A stretch of DNA of 64,000 nt, from NCBI GenBank assembly GCA_014382245.1, contig JACNKC010000047.1:1-64000 (forward strand). The letters run 5' to 3'. Numbering within the stretch: position 1 is the stretch's first letter; each line of letters begins with the position of its first letter. The notes under the pieces were generated by a model. It had not been told where the DNA came from. It worked only from the letters and a program-made list of their open reading frames with translations, and made no database searches. Below are positions 11,414 through 21,167 of this stretch, in pieces. The translations under genes were made by a program, and so were the position numbers. Source of the DNA: Pseudomonadota bacterium. Lineage in GTDB: Bacteria > Desulfobacterota > Binatia > UBA1149.

Positions 11414-12508
11414 TCAGGTGGCCATGGCCGGGTGGATTTCTTCATCGTCGATCCAACTCAGCGCCGCTTCGCGTCCGTCGCGCATGAGCCGCTCGGGGCT
11501 GCCTGAACCAGGCAGCAGGTAGTCGAGTAGTCCCGGCCTCTCGCCGCTGTCGAAGCCGATTACACTGACCTTGATGTTTCTTTCAGAAGCAGTGTGCATT
11601 GCCTGCTCCAATTCCAGTGACCGCGAAACCGCGTCATCGACCCCGAGTAACAGCACCCTTTCTACCCGGCTTGCCAGCAGGTGCCGGATCGCACGCTCCC
11701 ATGGCCAGGCTCCGCTGTTCTGCTCGGTGAGGCTCGCCGTGGCGACTCCCATGCTGCCCGGCTGGGCGCTACCACCGGGCAGGGCCGAGTAGTGCTCGCC
11801 GCAGAACATCTGTAATTCGACCAGCGGTTGGTCGGTGTCCCCGTAGCCGAGGGCGTTCTCAACGAAGCCGACCAGCCTGCTGGTTTCCCGTCCTCGTGGC
11901 GCCAGGAGGGGGGCGTGTTCGAGCGCGGTATCAAAGAGGATGTGCTGGGCACGAAGTTTCTCCCAGCCCCTTGCAAGTTCTTCGCTGCTGCCGTTTGCGA
12001 GCATCAGCGCGTTGAGGGTGGAAGTGCCACCCGAGTAAACAACGGCAGGTGGGCCGATTTTTTCAAGTAGGACTTCGGCAAGTCCAGCCTGGTACAGGGC
12101 CCTGCTGATGTCGCCGTGCATGATCCAGGCGAGGCAGGGCTGCTTTACCGTGCTGGCAGGCGGTTCCTCGATCTCCATGGCGTCGGCGTGGTCTCCGCTG
12201 TCACTGGCTTCCATGGCTCTTGTTCGACCGGGAACGAGTTCCAGGGTCCGTGTCGTGGCCTTGCTGTCGTCCGAAGTTGGTACGGCCTCGCCGGCGAGCG
12301 ACGGCTCGGGAGGATCCGGTTCTTGCTCGCCGGCGGCGGCTTCATCCGTGGCCGAGGTCGTGGGCTCGGCGCTGCTTTCGCTGGCTCCCTGGGCAGACCG
12401 AAGCTGCTCGCTGCCAGCAGGCGTACGCGTATAATCCTCGCCCGCCTCCTGGCCCGCGGTGCGAGGCAATGCTTGCAGGGGACCAGCCTGCATCAACATC
12501 CATGGCAT
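11414..12508 (-). CDS. Patatin-like protein with degenerate catalytic motifs
   Basis: ALYQAGLAEVLLEKIGPPAVVYSGGTSTLNALMLANGSSEELARGWEKL follows the patatin layout; N-terminal extension is low complexity and ORF is open to 12673. Confidence 0.5.
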   Translation of the reverse strand: MPWMLMQAGPLQALPRTAGQEAGEDYTRTPAGSEQLRSAQGASESSAEPTTSATDEAAAGEQEPDPPEPSLAGEAVPTSDDSKATTRTLELVPGRTRAMEASDSGDHADAMEIEEPPASTVKQPCLAWIMHGDISRALYQAGLAEVLLEKIGPPAVVYSGGTSTLNALMLANGSSEELARGWEKLRAQHILFDTALEHAPLLAPRGRETSRLVGFVENALGYGDTDQPLVELQMFCGEHYSALPGGSAQPGSMGVATASLTEQNSGAWPWERAIRHLLASRVERVLLLGVDDAVSRSLELEQAMHTASERNIKVSVIGFDSGERPGLLDYLLPGSGSPERLMRDGREAALSWIDDEEIHPAMAT

Positions 12509-12696
12509 CAATTCGAGGGTAAGCCTGCCCGCGTGGAGCTGCAAGAATTGGCTCGAGGCCTCCACCCCGAACGGGGGGGAGCACCGATTGCAGCACAGCG
12601 CAAGGCACACGCCATAAAAGAGCTTGGCGCTGGGCCCGCAATCGAGATTTCGGTAGCAGCTCAAGGCCGTCAAAGGTTAAGCTGTTTGGAGGTCGT

Positions 12697-13191
12697 GTGG
12701 TCAACGCACGGCAGGGAGAGTCGCCCTTGAACACAGGATCGCGCAACCACGAAGCCTCTTGCCCCCTGACGGATAGCGTTGTCCTCGTCGACGACGAGCC
12801 CAATATCCGCGAGACGGTAGCCTTTATATTGGAAGCCGAGGGCTTGCAGGTCGGCACGGCCTGTGACGGCCTCGAAGGGCTCGCCCTGGTTCGCGAACAG
12901 AGACCCAAGGTCGTGCTTCTCGATGTCATGATGCCCGGCATGGACGGTTACGAGCTGTGCCGCAGTATACGATCAGACGTTGATCTTCGGGACGCCTACG
13001 TGTTGATACTGACCGCTCGCGGGCAGAAGGCTGACGAGTTGCGGGCACTGGAAGCGGGCGCTGATCTGTACCTTTCCAAGCCCTTCGACGACGAGGTGGT
13101 TCTCGCTGTCATTCGTGACGTTTTCGCGGGCAGGACCAGGTCGCGTTGCCACAGCGCCCGTCTGGTCGCACCGCTGCACCACGTGGCCTGA
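12697..13191 (+). CDS. Single-domain response regulator (canonical REC)
   Basis: VVLVDDEPNIRETVAFILEAEG...VVLLDVMMPGMDGYELCR...LTARG...YLSKPFDDEVV. Confidence 0.88.
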   Translation: MVNARQGESPLNTGSRNHEASCPLTDSVVLVDDEPNIRETVAFILEAEGLQVGTACDGLEGLALVREQRPKVVLLDVMMPGMDGYELCRSIRSDVDLRDAYVLILTARGQKADELRALEAGADLYLSKPFDDEVVLAVIRDVFAGRTRSRCHSARLVAPLHHVA

Positions 13192-13239
13192 ACGGGCGCC
13201 ACGCAGGCAGCTCGCCTCTTGCCTGTCCTGACCGGGTGT

Positions 13240-13620
13240 TCAGTCGGAACTCGAATCTGAGAACAGGGTGCCCATGGCGAGAGCCAGGTCCTGGTCGCCC
13301 TCGACGACGATTTTTTCGCTGGCTACCAGGAGCCTTCCGTCGTACTTGCCGTCGGCGACCGCGACCAGGTCTTCTGCCGAGAGGGTAACGCTCACCGCCG
13401 CGCTGTCCGCGCTGCCGGCTTCGACTTTTACGCGACCGCCACTGAGCTGCAACTTGTAGTCACCGCCGCTGTCGCCGGTCAGTTTGAGTTGCACGCAGCA
13501 TTCGGGGACCCCGCTGGCAAGTTCGGTTTTGTTGAAGGACTCGAAGAGGTCGGCGAGTCTTTCGCCCGTCGAGGGCTGCTCAACGGTTTCTTCAGCATTC
13601 TTTTCAGTGGTTTCCGTCAT
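13240..13620 (-). CDS. SCP2 sterol-binding domain protein
   Basis: VQLKLTGDSGGDYKLQLSGGRVKVEAGSADSAAVSVTLSAEDLVAVADGKYDGRLLVASEKIVVEGDQDLALAMGTLF has the SCP2 pattern. Confidence 0.8.
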   Translation of the reverse strand: MTETTEKNAEETVEQPSTGERLADLFESFNKTELASGVPECCVQLKLTGDSGGDYKLQLSGGRVKVEAGSADSAAVSVTLSAEDLVAVADGKYDGRLLVASEKIVVEGDQDLALAMGTLFSDSSSD

Positions 13621-13697
13621 GCGTCCTTTTAGACCGCAACGCGCGGACGGGCAAACGGGTCTTGCCCGGCAACAGGGTGGGCGCTAGTATCGTTCCG

Positions 13698-15380
13698 ATG
13701 GCTGGGCGGACAGCGGGAATGTTGCTGGCCGCAGCCGGGGCTTGCGCGCTGTTGTTTGCAGGGCTCGGTGATTATGCGCTGTGGGATCCCGATGAGGCCA
13801 AGCACGCGCTCATCGCCAGAGAAATTTTCGAGTCGGGACAGTGGTGGGCACCGACCGTCAACGGAGCCCCGTACCATCACAAGCCCTCATTTTTCTACCT
13901 TCTCGTCGGTCTCGCGTACGGAGCGCTTGGTGTCAACGAGTTTGCGGCCAGGTTCGTACCGGCCCTGGCCTGCCTCGGCACGGTCTTGTTTGTCTACCTG
14001 GAGGCTTCGCGGCCCGCCAGTAGCCAGGAAGACAGCCAAACCGCTAGTGGCCTGCTGGCGACGGGCCTGCTGCTCTGCGTTCCTTGCTTCCCCTTGGTGG
14101 GCCGCTTCGCCAATTTTGATTCCCTGCTGATGCTGTTTATTACCGCCACGGTTTTCAGGGTGGCTGCCTGGCTCGACGCCGAAGAGGGTAGCCCTCTTCC
14201 TTGGGACACCTGGGTTTTTGCCGCCCTGGCGACTTTGACCAAGGGACCGGTGGCTGTTTTGCTGCTATTGTTGCCGCTGTTGTTGTTCCTTATCAGCGGG
14301 CGCATCAAGTTCTCTCGGCTGAGGCCGGGCAGGGGAGTGCTGATCTTCAGCCTGGTGGTCTGCGCCTGGCTGCTTCCCACGTTCCTGCGCAACCCCGATT
14401 ACGTTCGCGAGTTTGTCCTCGTTCACAACATCGGGCGCTACACCGGCGCGGGGGGAGTTTCGTTTCACGCTCAACCACTGTGGTTCTTTATTCCTGTTGG
14501 CATTGCCTGTCTCCTGCCCTGGTCGGCGTTACTGCCGGCCGCTGTCTCAAGGGCCCTGGCCGGTCGCGACTCCAGTCGCTGGCTCGCCGTGTTCTGCTGC
14601 TGGGTACTGGTCTTCTTCTCGCTGTCTCATGGCAAGCTGGCAACTTACATCATGCCGGCCTTTCCGGCGGCGGCGGTACTGGTAGCGCGCTGGTTGGATG
14701 ATAACAGTGGACGGCGAGCCACTGGCTTCAACGGTTTGGCGCTGGCCGCTTCGGCAGCAATCATGGTCGCGCTTGGACCCGCCTCAGTCTGGTTTTACCT
14801 CGAGGAAACCGGCGCCGTATACCAGGGACCGGCGACCCTGTTGTTCTGGTTCGCCACTGCCGGGGGCTTGCTGGCCCTGTCGAGCTGGCGTCGGCTTTTC
14901 AGTGTCGGGCGCATAAGCGCGTTGCTGTGCAGCTCGATGTTTCTCGTAAGCCTGTTGTTTTCGTTGGCGCTGGGCCCTCGCGTGAGCCCGTTCACCAGCG
15001 ACGCCGATCTCGCGGCCCTGGTCTCCGCCGAGGTTCCCGCGGAGGTCCGGCTGGCTTCCTGGGGCATAAGGCCCTGGTCTTTTCGCTTTTACGCAGATCG
15101 TCCTCTTTTCAGGAAGCCGAGTGCTGTCGATTACCAAGCGTTGATCGGGGGGCCCAAGCCACTCCTGCTTCTCAGCAAGGCTTCGGGTATGCGGTCAATA
15201 GGAGGGGGTTCAGCGGGTAAGCTGCGAGCCTGGCGAAGTAATTTTCGTCACACCCTCTACGCGAATCGAGCTGCCTGGCTTCTTCTGGAGGCTGAAAAAA
15301 CCTCGCCTGTGGCGATTTCTCCCAGGCCGGGGCGTCGGAGTGTTGCCTTCGTTCGGCCGGTTGTTACCATGAAGCCATGA
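13698..15380 (+). CDS. GT39/ArnT-like integral membrane glycosyltransferase
   Basis: GLGDYALWDPDEAKHALIAREIFESGQWWAPTVNGAPYHHKPSFFYLLVGL plus many TM segments. Confidence 0.85.
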   Translation: MAGRTAGMLLAAAGACALLFAGLGDYALWDPDEAKHALIAREIFESGQWWAPTVNGAPYHHKPSFFYLLVGLAYGALGVNEFAARFVPALACLGTVLFVYLEASRPASSQEDSQTASGLLATGLLLCVPCFPLVGRFANFDSLLMLFITATVFRVAAWLDAEEGSPLPWDTWVFAALATLTKGPVAVLLLLLPLLLFLISGRIKFSRLRPGRGVLIFSLVVCAWLLPTFLRNPDYVREFVLVHNIGRYTGAGGVSFHAQPLWFFIPVGIACLLPWSALLPAAVSRALAGRDSSRWLAVFCCWVLVFFSLSHGKLATYIMPAFPAAAVLVARWLDDNSGRRATGFNGLALAASAAIMVALGPASVWFYLEETGAVYQGPATLLFWFATAGGLLALSSWRRLFSVGRISALLCSSMFLVSLLFSLALGPRVSPFTSDADLAALVSAEVPAEVRLASWGIRPWSFRFYADRPLFRKPSAVDYQALIGGPKPLLLLSKASGMRSIGGGSAGKLRAWRSNFRHTLYANRAAWLLLEAEKTSPVAISPRPGRRSVAFVRPVVTMKP

Positions 15381-15889
15381 AAGTTTTCGTGCGCGCGTCC
15401 GGCTTTTTCGTGTTCCTGGCTCTCGGTCTACTCTGTGCCCTGGCTTTGCCACCCCTCGCAACGGCCGACAGCAAAAGACCAGCGGGTGCGGCTGAAGAAC
15501 AGGATTCTGCAAAGCCCGGCACGTTGGCTGCCGATGAAGCCGTCAAAGCCTACCTGCTCGCTATGCAGGAGCATCGTTTCGGTGACGCCTACGACTATGT
15601 CTCCTCCACCTTGAGGGCTGGCAAGGATCGTGACACCTGGGCAAAAGAACAGAAGTACATAGTCGAGTTAGCCGAGGTCAAAATATTTGGTTTCGAGGTC
15701 TACCCGGCTCGTGTCACCGACGACAAGGCCCGTGTGCCTAACTTACTGAAGTCCCAAGACAAATTCCTGAACCAATTGGGATTGGACGAGCACGAACTCT
15801 ACGATCTCATCAAAGAAGAGGGGGCCTGGCGGATAGATCAGCAGCTGCTTGTGCAGGGTGCTGACCGCCGCGAGTATTTCCCCGACTGA
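15377..15889 (+). CDS. Hypothetical secreted protein, NTF2/DUF4878-like layout
   Basis: Signal peptide; DEAVKAYLLAMQEHRFGDAYDYVSSTLRAGKDRDTWAKEQ; 4-bp overlap with upstream gene. Confidence 0.5.
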   Translation: MKVFVRASGFFVFLALGLLCALALPPLATADSKRPAGAAEEQDSAKPGTLAADEAVKAYLLAMQEHRFGDAYDYVSSTLRAGKDRDTWAKEQKYIVELAEVKIFGFEVYPARVTDDKARVPNLLKSQDKFLNQLGLDEHELYDLIKEEGAWRIDQQLLVQGADRREYFPD

Positions 15890-16093
15890 GGGCCAGGCCT
15901 GACCGCGTCCCCGGCTTTCCTTTCCGGACATGCGTCGCCTATGGCCACTGGCGGCTACGGCTGGCAGAAAAGCCTGCTTAATCCTTGACACTGCGGCCTC
16001 AGGCCGATAAACGGGGACGTTCTCGACTATTGGTAGTCGACTCCTGAACGATACAGCTTCGAGCACCCACGCGTCTTTTGATAGGAGATTTTC

Positions 16094-17407
16094 ATGCTGA
16101 TTGATCACCCGTTTTTCCGGGCCGTCTCTGCGCAGACGGCTTCGTTCCGGGCAGCCTCTAGGGGGGCTGTTGTGTTACCGGCTCTGCGCCTGGGCCTTTT
16201 TATGGTCGCCGCGATGGTCGCGGCCGGCTGCCACGGCTCGGGGGATTTCGAGCCGCTGGGAAGCCAGAAGATCTACGTTTCTGACAAGTTCTTCGATGTG
16301 GCCGTTCTCGACGAACAAAACGTTTTTGTCGTGGGCTATGGCGGCAAGATCCTTTCGAGTTCCAACGGGGGCATGAGCTGGGACCTTGTCGACTCGGGCA
16401 CCGACAGCGGCCTGTTCAGCATAAGTTTTTCCGATGACAAGAACGGTTGGATAGTTGGCCAGGAGGGCATGATCCTTCGAACCGTGGACGGCGGTAATAG
16501 CTGGACACGGCAGACCCCGGAGGTTTTTACTACTGCTGACTGCCGCGACACGGAGTACCGCGATAGTGTCTACGACGATTGCCGGTTGGAGAAAGACGCG
16601 GCGGCCGAAATCCTGCGTAGCCTCGGTAGCAAGAATCTTGATACTATAGAGGTCGAAGAGGCACGCCTCGAGCGCGAATGCCGACAGTTCGCTTCGGAGG
16701 AGTGCCCCCAGGCCTACCTCTTTTCAGTACAGGCGCTGGACGCGGATAGTGCGGTCGCCATCGGTGACCGGTCGGTCTTCATGCGCACTGACGACGGGGG
16801 CGCGAGCTGGAGCGTTCAGACGCTCACTGCTGAGAACACCGACATCGACCCTAACTGGGCCATCGTGTTCGAGGATCCGGTTCTCTACGATGTCGAATTT
16901 GTCGACGATCAGAACGGTTTTGTCGTGGGCGAGTTTGGTAAGATCTACCACACCGCCGATGGTGGTGAGACCTGGATGGAACGGCAGAAGAGCCTGATGG
17001 ACGAAACTATTTTTGACATCATGGACTTGCCCACCTTGTTCGATGTCGAGATCGCTGCCGACGGCAAGAGCGGGGTCGTGGTCGGGCTCGACGGCCGCGT
17101 GGGAAGATCCTCGGACGGTGGTAAGACCTGGGGCTTCGAGCCCCACGGAGTCAAGGAATACGTGGATCCTTTCTATTCCGGCACCGTGCTGGGAGACGGG
17201 ACCGTCTGGGCGGTCGGTTCCTCGGGCCAGGTCGTGAAGACCGGCGACGATGGAAGGCTCTCAAGGGGAAGCTTTGGCACAGCGATCAACAGCTGGGTGC
17301 GACGGATACGCTTTATCGATAACGAAAATGGCTGGGTGGTCGGTGGATTCGGCCTCATAATGAACACGACCGATGGCGGCAAGACCTGGTACCGCCGCAT
17401 GGGCTAG
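16094..17407 (+). CDS. Ycf48/BNR-repeat beta-propeller lipoprotein
   Basis: Repeated S(D/N)DGG.(S/T)W and NGW(I/V)VG motifs; lipobox-like MVAAGCHG. Confidence 0.82.
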   Translation: MLIDHPFFRAVSAQTASFRAASRGAVVLPALRLGLFMVAAMVAAGCHGSGDFEPLGSQKIYVSDKFFDVAVLDEQNVFVVGYGGKILSSSNGGMSWDLVDSGTDSGLFSISFSDDKNGWIVGQEGMILRTVDGGNSWTRQTPEVFTTADCRDTEYRDSVYDDCRLEKDAAAEILRSLGSKNLDTIEVEEARLERECRQFASEECPQAYLFSVQALDADSAVAIGDRSVFMRTDDGGASWSVQTLTAENTDIDPNWAIVFEDPVLYDVEFVDDQNGFVVGEFGKIYHTADGGETWMERQKSLMDETIFDIMDLPTLFDVEIAADGKSGVVVGLDGRVGRSSDGGKTWGFEPHGVKEYVDPFYSGTVLGDGTVWAVGSSGQVVKTGDDGRLSRGSFGTAINSWVRRIRFIDNENGWVVGGFGLIMNTTDGGKTWYRRMG

Positions 17408-17420
17408 GGGACTGACCTGA

Positions 17421-20087
17421 ATGAGTCGCGAAAACAAGAAATCACTTTACCTGCTCGGCGAAATTCTCATACGCTCTCGTGTTCCCGTGACCATCGCGGT
17501 CGTGGTGGTGACCGCCTTCTTCGGCTGGCGTGCTACCAACCTCACGATGATCACGAGTTTCGGTGACCTGCTGCCGCAGTCGCACGAGTTCATCAAGATT
17601 CACAACCGCTACTCGAAGAACTTCGGTGGCGCCAATAACATCATGATGATGTTCGAGAAAGAAGACTCGGACATCTTCAACGTTGAGAACCTCGGCCAGA
17701 TCTACTTGATGACCGAGGAAGTGGACAAGATCTACGGGGTTAACCACAACCAGATCGACTCTATCGGCCATCGCACCACCCGTCACCTGGCGGTGGCAGC
17801 CGGCGGAACGATGCGATCGGAGCCGGTCATGATCGGCATGCCGCGCACCGCGGAAGAAGCGGCCGACATCAAGCGGATCGTCCACAACTCGGAAAACATA
17901 TACGGCATACTTGTCTCGCTGGACGACCGTGCGGCGATTGTAAGGGCTAACTTCATCGAGGGAAGGCTCGATTATCGTCGCATATTCGACGAGATGAACG
18001 AGCGCGTCATACGGCCACACAAGGAAGGCTGGGTAGGCGCGCAGCTCGTAGACGTAGACCCCGACAGGGCCGCGGCTTACCACGTGGAGCCCGGTACCGG
18101 TGTTCTCGTCAAAAAGTTTTTTCCCGGGTCAGTGGCCGAAAGCTCGGGCCTGCAACTGGGTGACGTAATTGTCTCGGTCAACGGGGACACGGCTCATCAT
18201 CGCTGGCAGATCGGAAACGCGGTTGCCGACGTTGAAGGCAAAGGCGTAGAGCTCGGTGTCCTGCGCGGAGAGGAAAAAATCTCGGTCAACCTGGTCGGAG
18301 GGGGCTCTGACGTCCAGGTGTGGGTCGCGGGTGAGCCGCGGCTGTACGGCTGGGTCTACCACTACTCAAACGAAATATTCTGGATCTTCATCGCGGCGAC
18401 ACTGCTCGTCTGGATCCTGCTCTACCTGTACTTCCATGATTGGAGGGGGGCGCTCCGGCCCACCATCACCGGTGTACTGGCTGCTATCTGGGGGCTCGGT
18501 TTCATCGACATAATCGGCTTTGCCCTCGATCCATTAGCCCTGGTGATTCCATTCTTTATTACCGCTCGAGCTGTGAGTCACAGCGTGCAGATGCACGACC
18601 GCTACTACGAAGAATACCGGACTCACAACTTCAACAAGCACGAGGCCATTGTAGCCTCGTTTGCCGAGCTTTTCGTGCCGACACTGTCGGGCATTATCAC
18701 CGACGCACTGGGCGTATTGGTCATCATCCTGGTGCCGATACTCATGCTCCAGAAACTGGCCATCACGGCATCCTTCTGGATACTGGCGATAACCATCTCC
18801 GAACTGCTGCTCAACCCGATCATCTACGACATGCTCGCCGCACCCGAAGAAAGCGTGGTCGAGAAGCGCAGCAAGGGCTCTTTCAAACGCATGATCGAGA
18901 GCTTCGCCTCGGCCGTGCTGAGCAAGCGCGGACAGGTGGTTACCCTGGTTTTCTGGGTGGCGTTGTCGATTGTCTGCGCGACGCAGTGGACCAAGCTGGT
19001 CATTGGTGATCCGAGTTCTGCTTCGCCACTGCTGCACCTGGACTCTCCCTATAACGCTTCTCACGGCAAGATACAGGGCAAGTTCGGTGGCGTGGAGCCG
19101 CTGATCGTAGTCGCGGAAGGTCGCGATAAGAACGCCATGAAGGATCCGCAGGCGTTGCATACCATGGAGAAGTTCCAGCGCTACCTCGAGCGCGACTCGG
19201 GCGTGGGCTACAGCTTTTCGCTCGCAGACATCATCCGGGCCGTTAACAGCGTTTTTCACGAACTAGAGCCCAAGTGGGGTGTGATACCCAACAGCTGGGT
19301 CGATATCGGCGGGTTGTTCTTCATCTTCTTTTCGGGTTCACCCCCGACGGAGACCGCCAAGTACGTGGAAACGGATTATTCGACCGCGCACGTGACCTTC
19401 TTCTGCAGGGATCACAAGGGCGAGAACATCACGCGTATTATCCACCGCTGCAACGAGTTCATCGAGGCCAACCCCATGAACAAGGCTGCATTCAAGCTGG
19501 CCGGTGGCTTGATCGGTGTTCTTGCGGCAGCCAACCAGGAGTTGTTGACCAACGACGTGTTGATGAACGCGCTGGGCTTCGGCACGATTTTCATCGTACT
19601 GCTGTTTACTTACCGTTCGTTCGTGTCGGGCATCATCATGTTGCTACCGCTCATAGCGTCCAACTTCGTCATAAATGCGTACATGGGCGCGATGGGTATG
19701 GGTATCAACATCAACACCCTTCCCGTCGTTACTGTGGGTGTCGGCTTCGGCATCGACTATGGCTTGTATATTGTCAGCCGTACGATCGAGTCGTATTTCG
19801 AACTGGAAGGCTCCTATTCGGAAGCGGAAAACGACCAGCGAGTGTGGGAGGCCGTGTACCTGGCCGTGACCACGGCTGGCAAGAACGTTACCTTCGTGTC
19901 GGCCACCATGGTCCTGTCTACGCTGTTCTGGACGGTTTCGAAGATCCGATTCGACGCCGAGATGGGGCTTCTACTCGCGATATGGATGACCATCAGCTGG
20001 GCGGCGTCGCTGACCCTGCTTCCGGTTGTCATGGCGGTGGTAAAGCCCAAGTTCATCCAGCGGCGCCCGGTTATCGACGCGGGCTGA
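17421..20087 (+). CDS. RND/MMPL-superfamily transporter with an inserted PDZ domain
   Basis: RND TM blocks and loop IRFDAEMGLLLAIWMTISWAASLTLLPVVMAVVKP; PDZ-like VLVKKFFPGSVAESSGLQLGDVIVSVNGDTAHHRWQIGNAVADVEGKGVELGVLRG in the first periplasmic loop. Confidence 0.88.
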   Translation: MSRENKKSLYLLGEILIRSRVPVTIAVVVVTAFFGWRATNLTMITSFGDLLPQSHEFIKIHNRYSKNFGGANNIMMMFEKEDSDIFNVENLGQIYLMTEEVDKIYGVNHNQIDSIGHRTTRHLAVAAGGTMRSEPVMIGMPRTAEEAADIKRIVHNSENIYGILVSLDDRAAIVRANFIEGRLDYRRIFDEMNERVIRPHKEGWVGAQLVDVDPDRAAAYHVEPGTGVLVKKFFPGSVAESSGLQLGDVIVSVNGDTAHHRWQIGNAVADVEGKGVELGVLRGEEKISVNLVGGGSDVQVWVAGEPRLYGWVYHYSNEIFWIFIAATLLVWILLYLYFHDWRGALRPTITGVLAAIWGLGFIDIIGFALDPLALVIPFFITARAVSHSVQMHDRYYEEYRTHNFNKHEAIVASFAELFVPTLSGIITDALGVLVIILVPILMLQKLAITASFWILAITISELLLNPIIYDMLAAPEESVVEKRSKGSFKRMIESFASAVLSKRGQVVTLVFWVALSIVCATQWTKLVIGDPSSASPLLHLDSPYNASHGKIQGKFGGVEPLIVVAEGRDKNAMKDPQALHTMEKFQRYLERDSGVGYSFSLADIIRAVNSVFHELEPKWGVIPNSWVDIGGLFFIFFSGSPPTETAKYVETDYSTAHVTFFCRDHKGENITRIIHRCNEFIEANPMNKAAFKLAGGLIGVLAAANQELLTNDVLMNALGFGTIFIVLLFTYRSFVSGIIMLLPLIASNFVINAYMGAMGMGININTLPVVTVGVGFGIDYGLYIVSRTIESYFELEGSYSEAENDQRVWEAVYLAVTTAGKNVTFVSATMVLSTLFWTVSKIRFDAEMGLLLAIWMTISWAASLTLLPVVMAVVKPKFIQRRPVIDAG

Positions 20088-20114
20088 CCGTGGCGCGTGT
20101 GGCAGGTTAACCCG

Positions 20115-20165
20115 GCTGGCGGGTCGTGCTCCAGTGCACGGCCGCCCGCCAGCTGCGTCTTTTCA
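20115..20165 (+). terminator. Rho-independent-like terminator after the Ycf48/RND pair
   Basis: GCTGGCGGG (20115-20123) pairs perfectly with CCCGCCAGC (20145-20153), followed shortly by TCTTTTC. Confidence 0.55.
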
Positions 20166-20225
20166 TTGGCTCGGGGTCCGCTATACTGCTCTCCCGGGTA
20201 GCCGGGGAAGGTTACAACAGCTCGA

Positions 20226-21167
20226 GTGATAAACGCCGACCACCTCAGCAAGAATTACGGGCCCGTGCGGGCGGTTGATGATATTTCCTTTGATATAGTG
20301 GCGGGCGATATAGTTGGACTGCTCGGACCCAATGGTTCGGGCAAAACCACCATCATGCGCATGCTTACGGGTTTCTTTGCCCCCACCGCTGGCACTTGCA
20401 GCGTGGCGGGCGTCGACCTGGTAGAAGACTCTCTTGGGGCGCGGCGCCACATCGGCTACCTGCCTGAGAATATCGCGCTTTATCCCGATATGAACGTGCG
20501 CGGTTATCTCACTTTCGCTGCGCGTACCCGCGACTACGGTGGTAACGTCAAGCAACGCGTAGACGATGTCATGGAGGAGTGCGGCCTGGCCCACATGGCC
20601 CGGCGCACCATTGGCAAGATGTCCAAGGGCTATCGCCAGCGGGTGGGCATTGCCCAGGCTATCGTACACGAACCCAAGGTGCTCATTCTCGATGAACCCA
20701 CGGTTGGTCTCGATCCCCGCCAGATTGTCGAGATACGATCCTTGATCGGGGAGCTCGCCGGGCGATCGACCGTGCTGCTGTCCACCCACATCCTGCCCGA
20801 GGTCAGCGCGACCTGCAGGCGGGTGCTCATTCTCGACGAGGGCCGGCTGGTAGCCGAGGACACGGCAGAAGGCCTGACAAAAAAGACAGTTGGCAAACGG
20901 GAGGCGGTTCTCCGGTTGAGAGCCGACGCCGCCGAGGCTGCTCGGGTGCTGGAGGCCGTCGACGGGGTGGAGTCGGTTGAGCTCACAGGCACGGCTTCCG
21001 ATGGCACGGTTTCCTTGCTGGTGACAGCTGCGCAGGCTACCGACCTCGTGCCCGCCCTGGTACGCGAAATAAGCGAGCGGGGCTGGCCCCTGTACGAAGC
21101 CACACCACGCGTGATGAGCCTTGAGGAACTGTTCGTCAAGATACTTGAAGACGGGGAAGGCCGTTGA
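20226..21167 (+). CDS. ABC transporter ATPase (GldA-like)
   Basis: Walker A GPNGSGKTT, signature SKGYRQRVGIAQA, Walker B LILDEPTVGLDP; GTG start. Confidence 0.9.
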   Translation: MINADHLSKNYGPVRAVDDISFDIVAGDIVGLLGPNGSGKTTIMRMLTGFFAPTAGTCSVAGVDLVEDSLGARRHIGYLPENIALYPDMNVRGYLTFAARTRDYGGNVKQRVDDVMEECGLAHMARRTIGKMSKGYRQRVGIAQAIVHEPKVLILDEPTVGLDPRQIVEIRSLIGELAGRSTVLLSTHILPEVSATCRRVLILDEGRLVAEDTAEGLTKKTVGKREAVLRLRADAAEAARVLEAVDGVESVELTGTASDGTVSLLVTAAQATDLVPALVREISERGWPLYEATPRVMSLEELFVKILEDGEGR

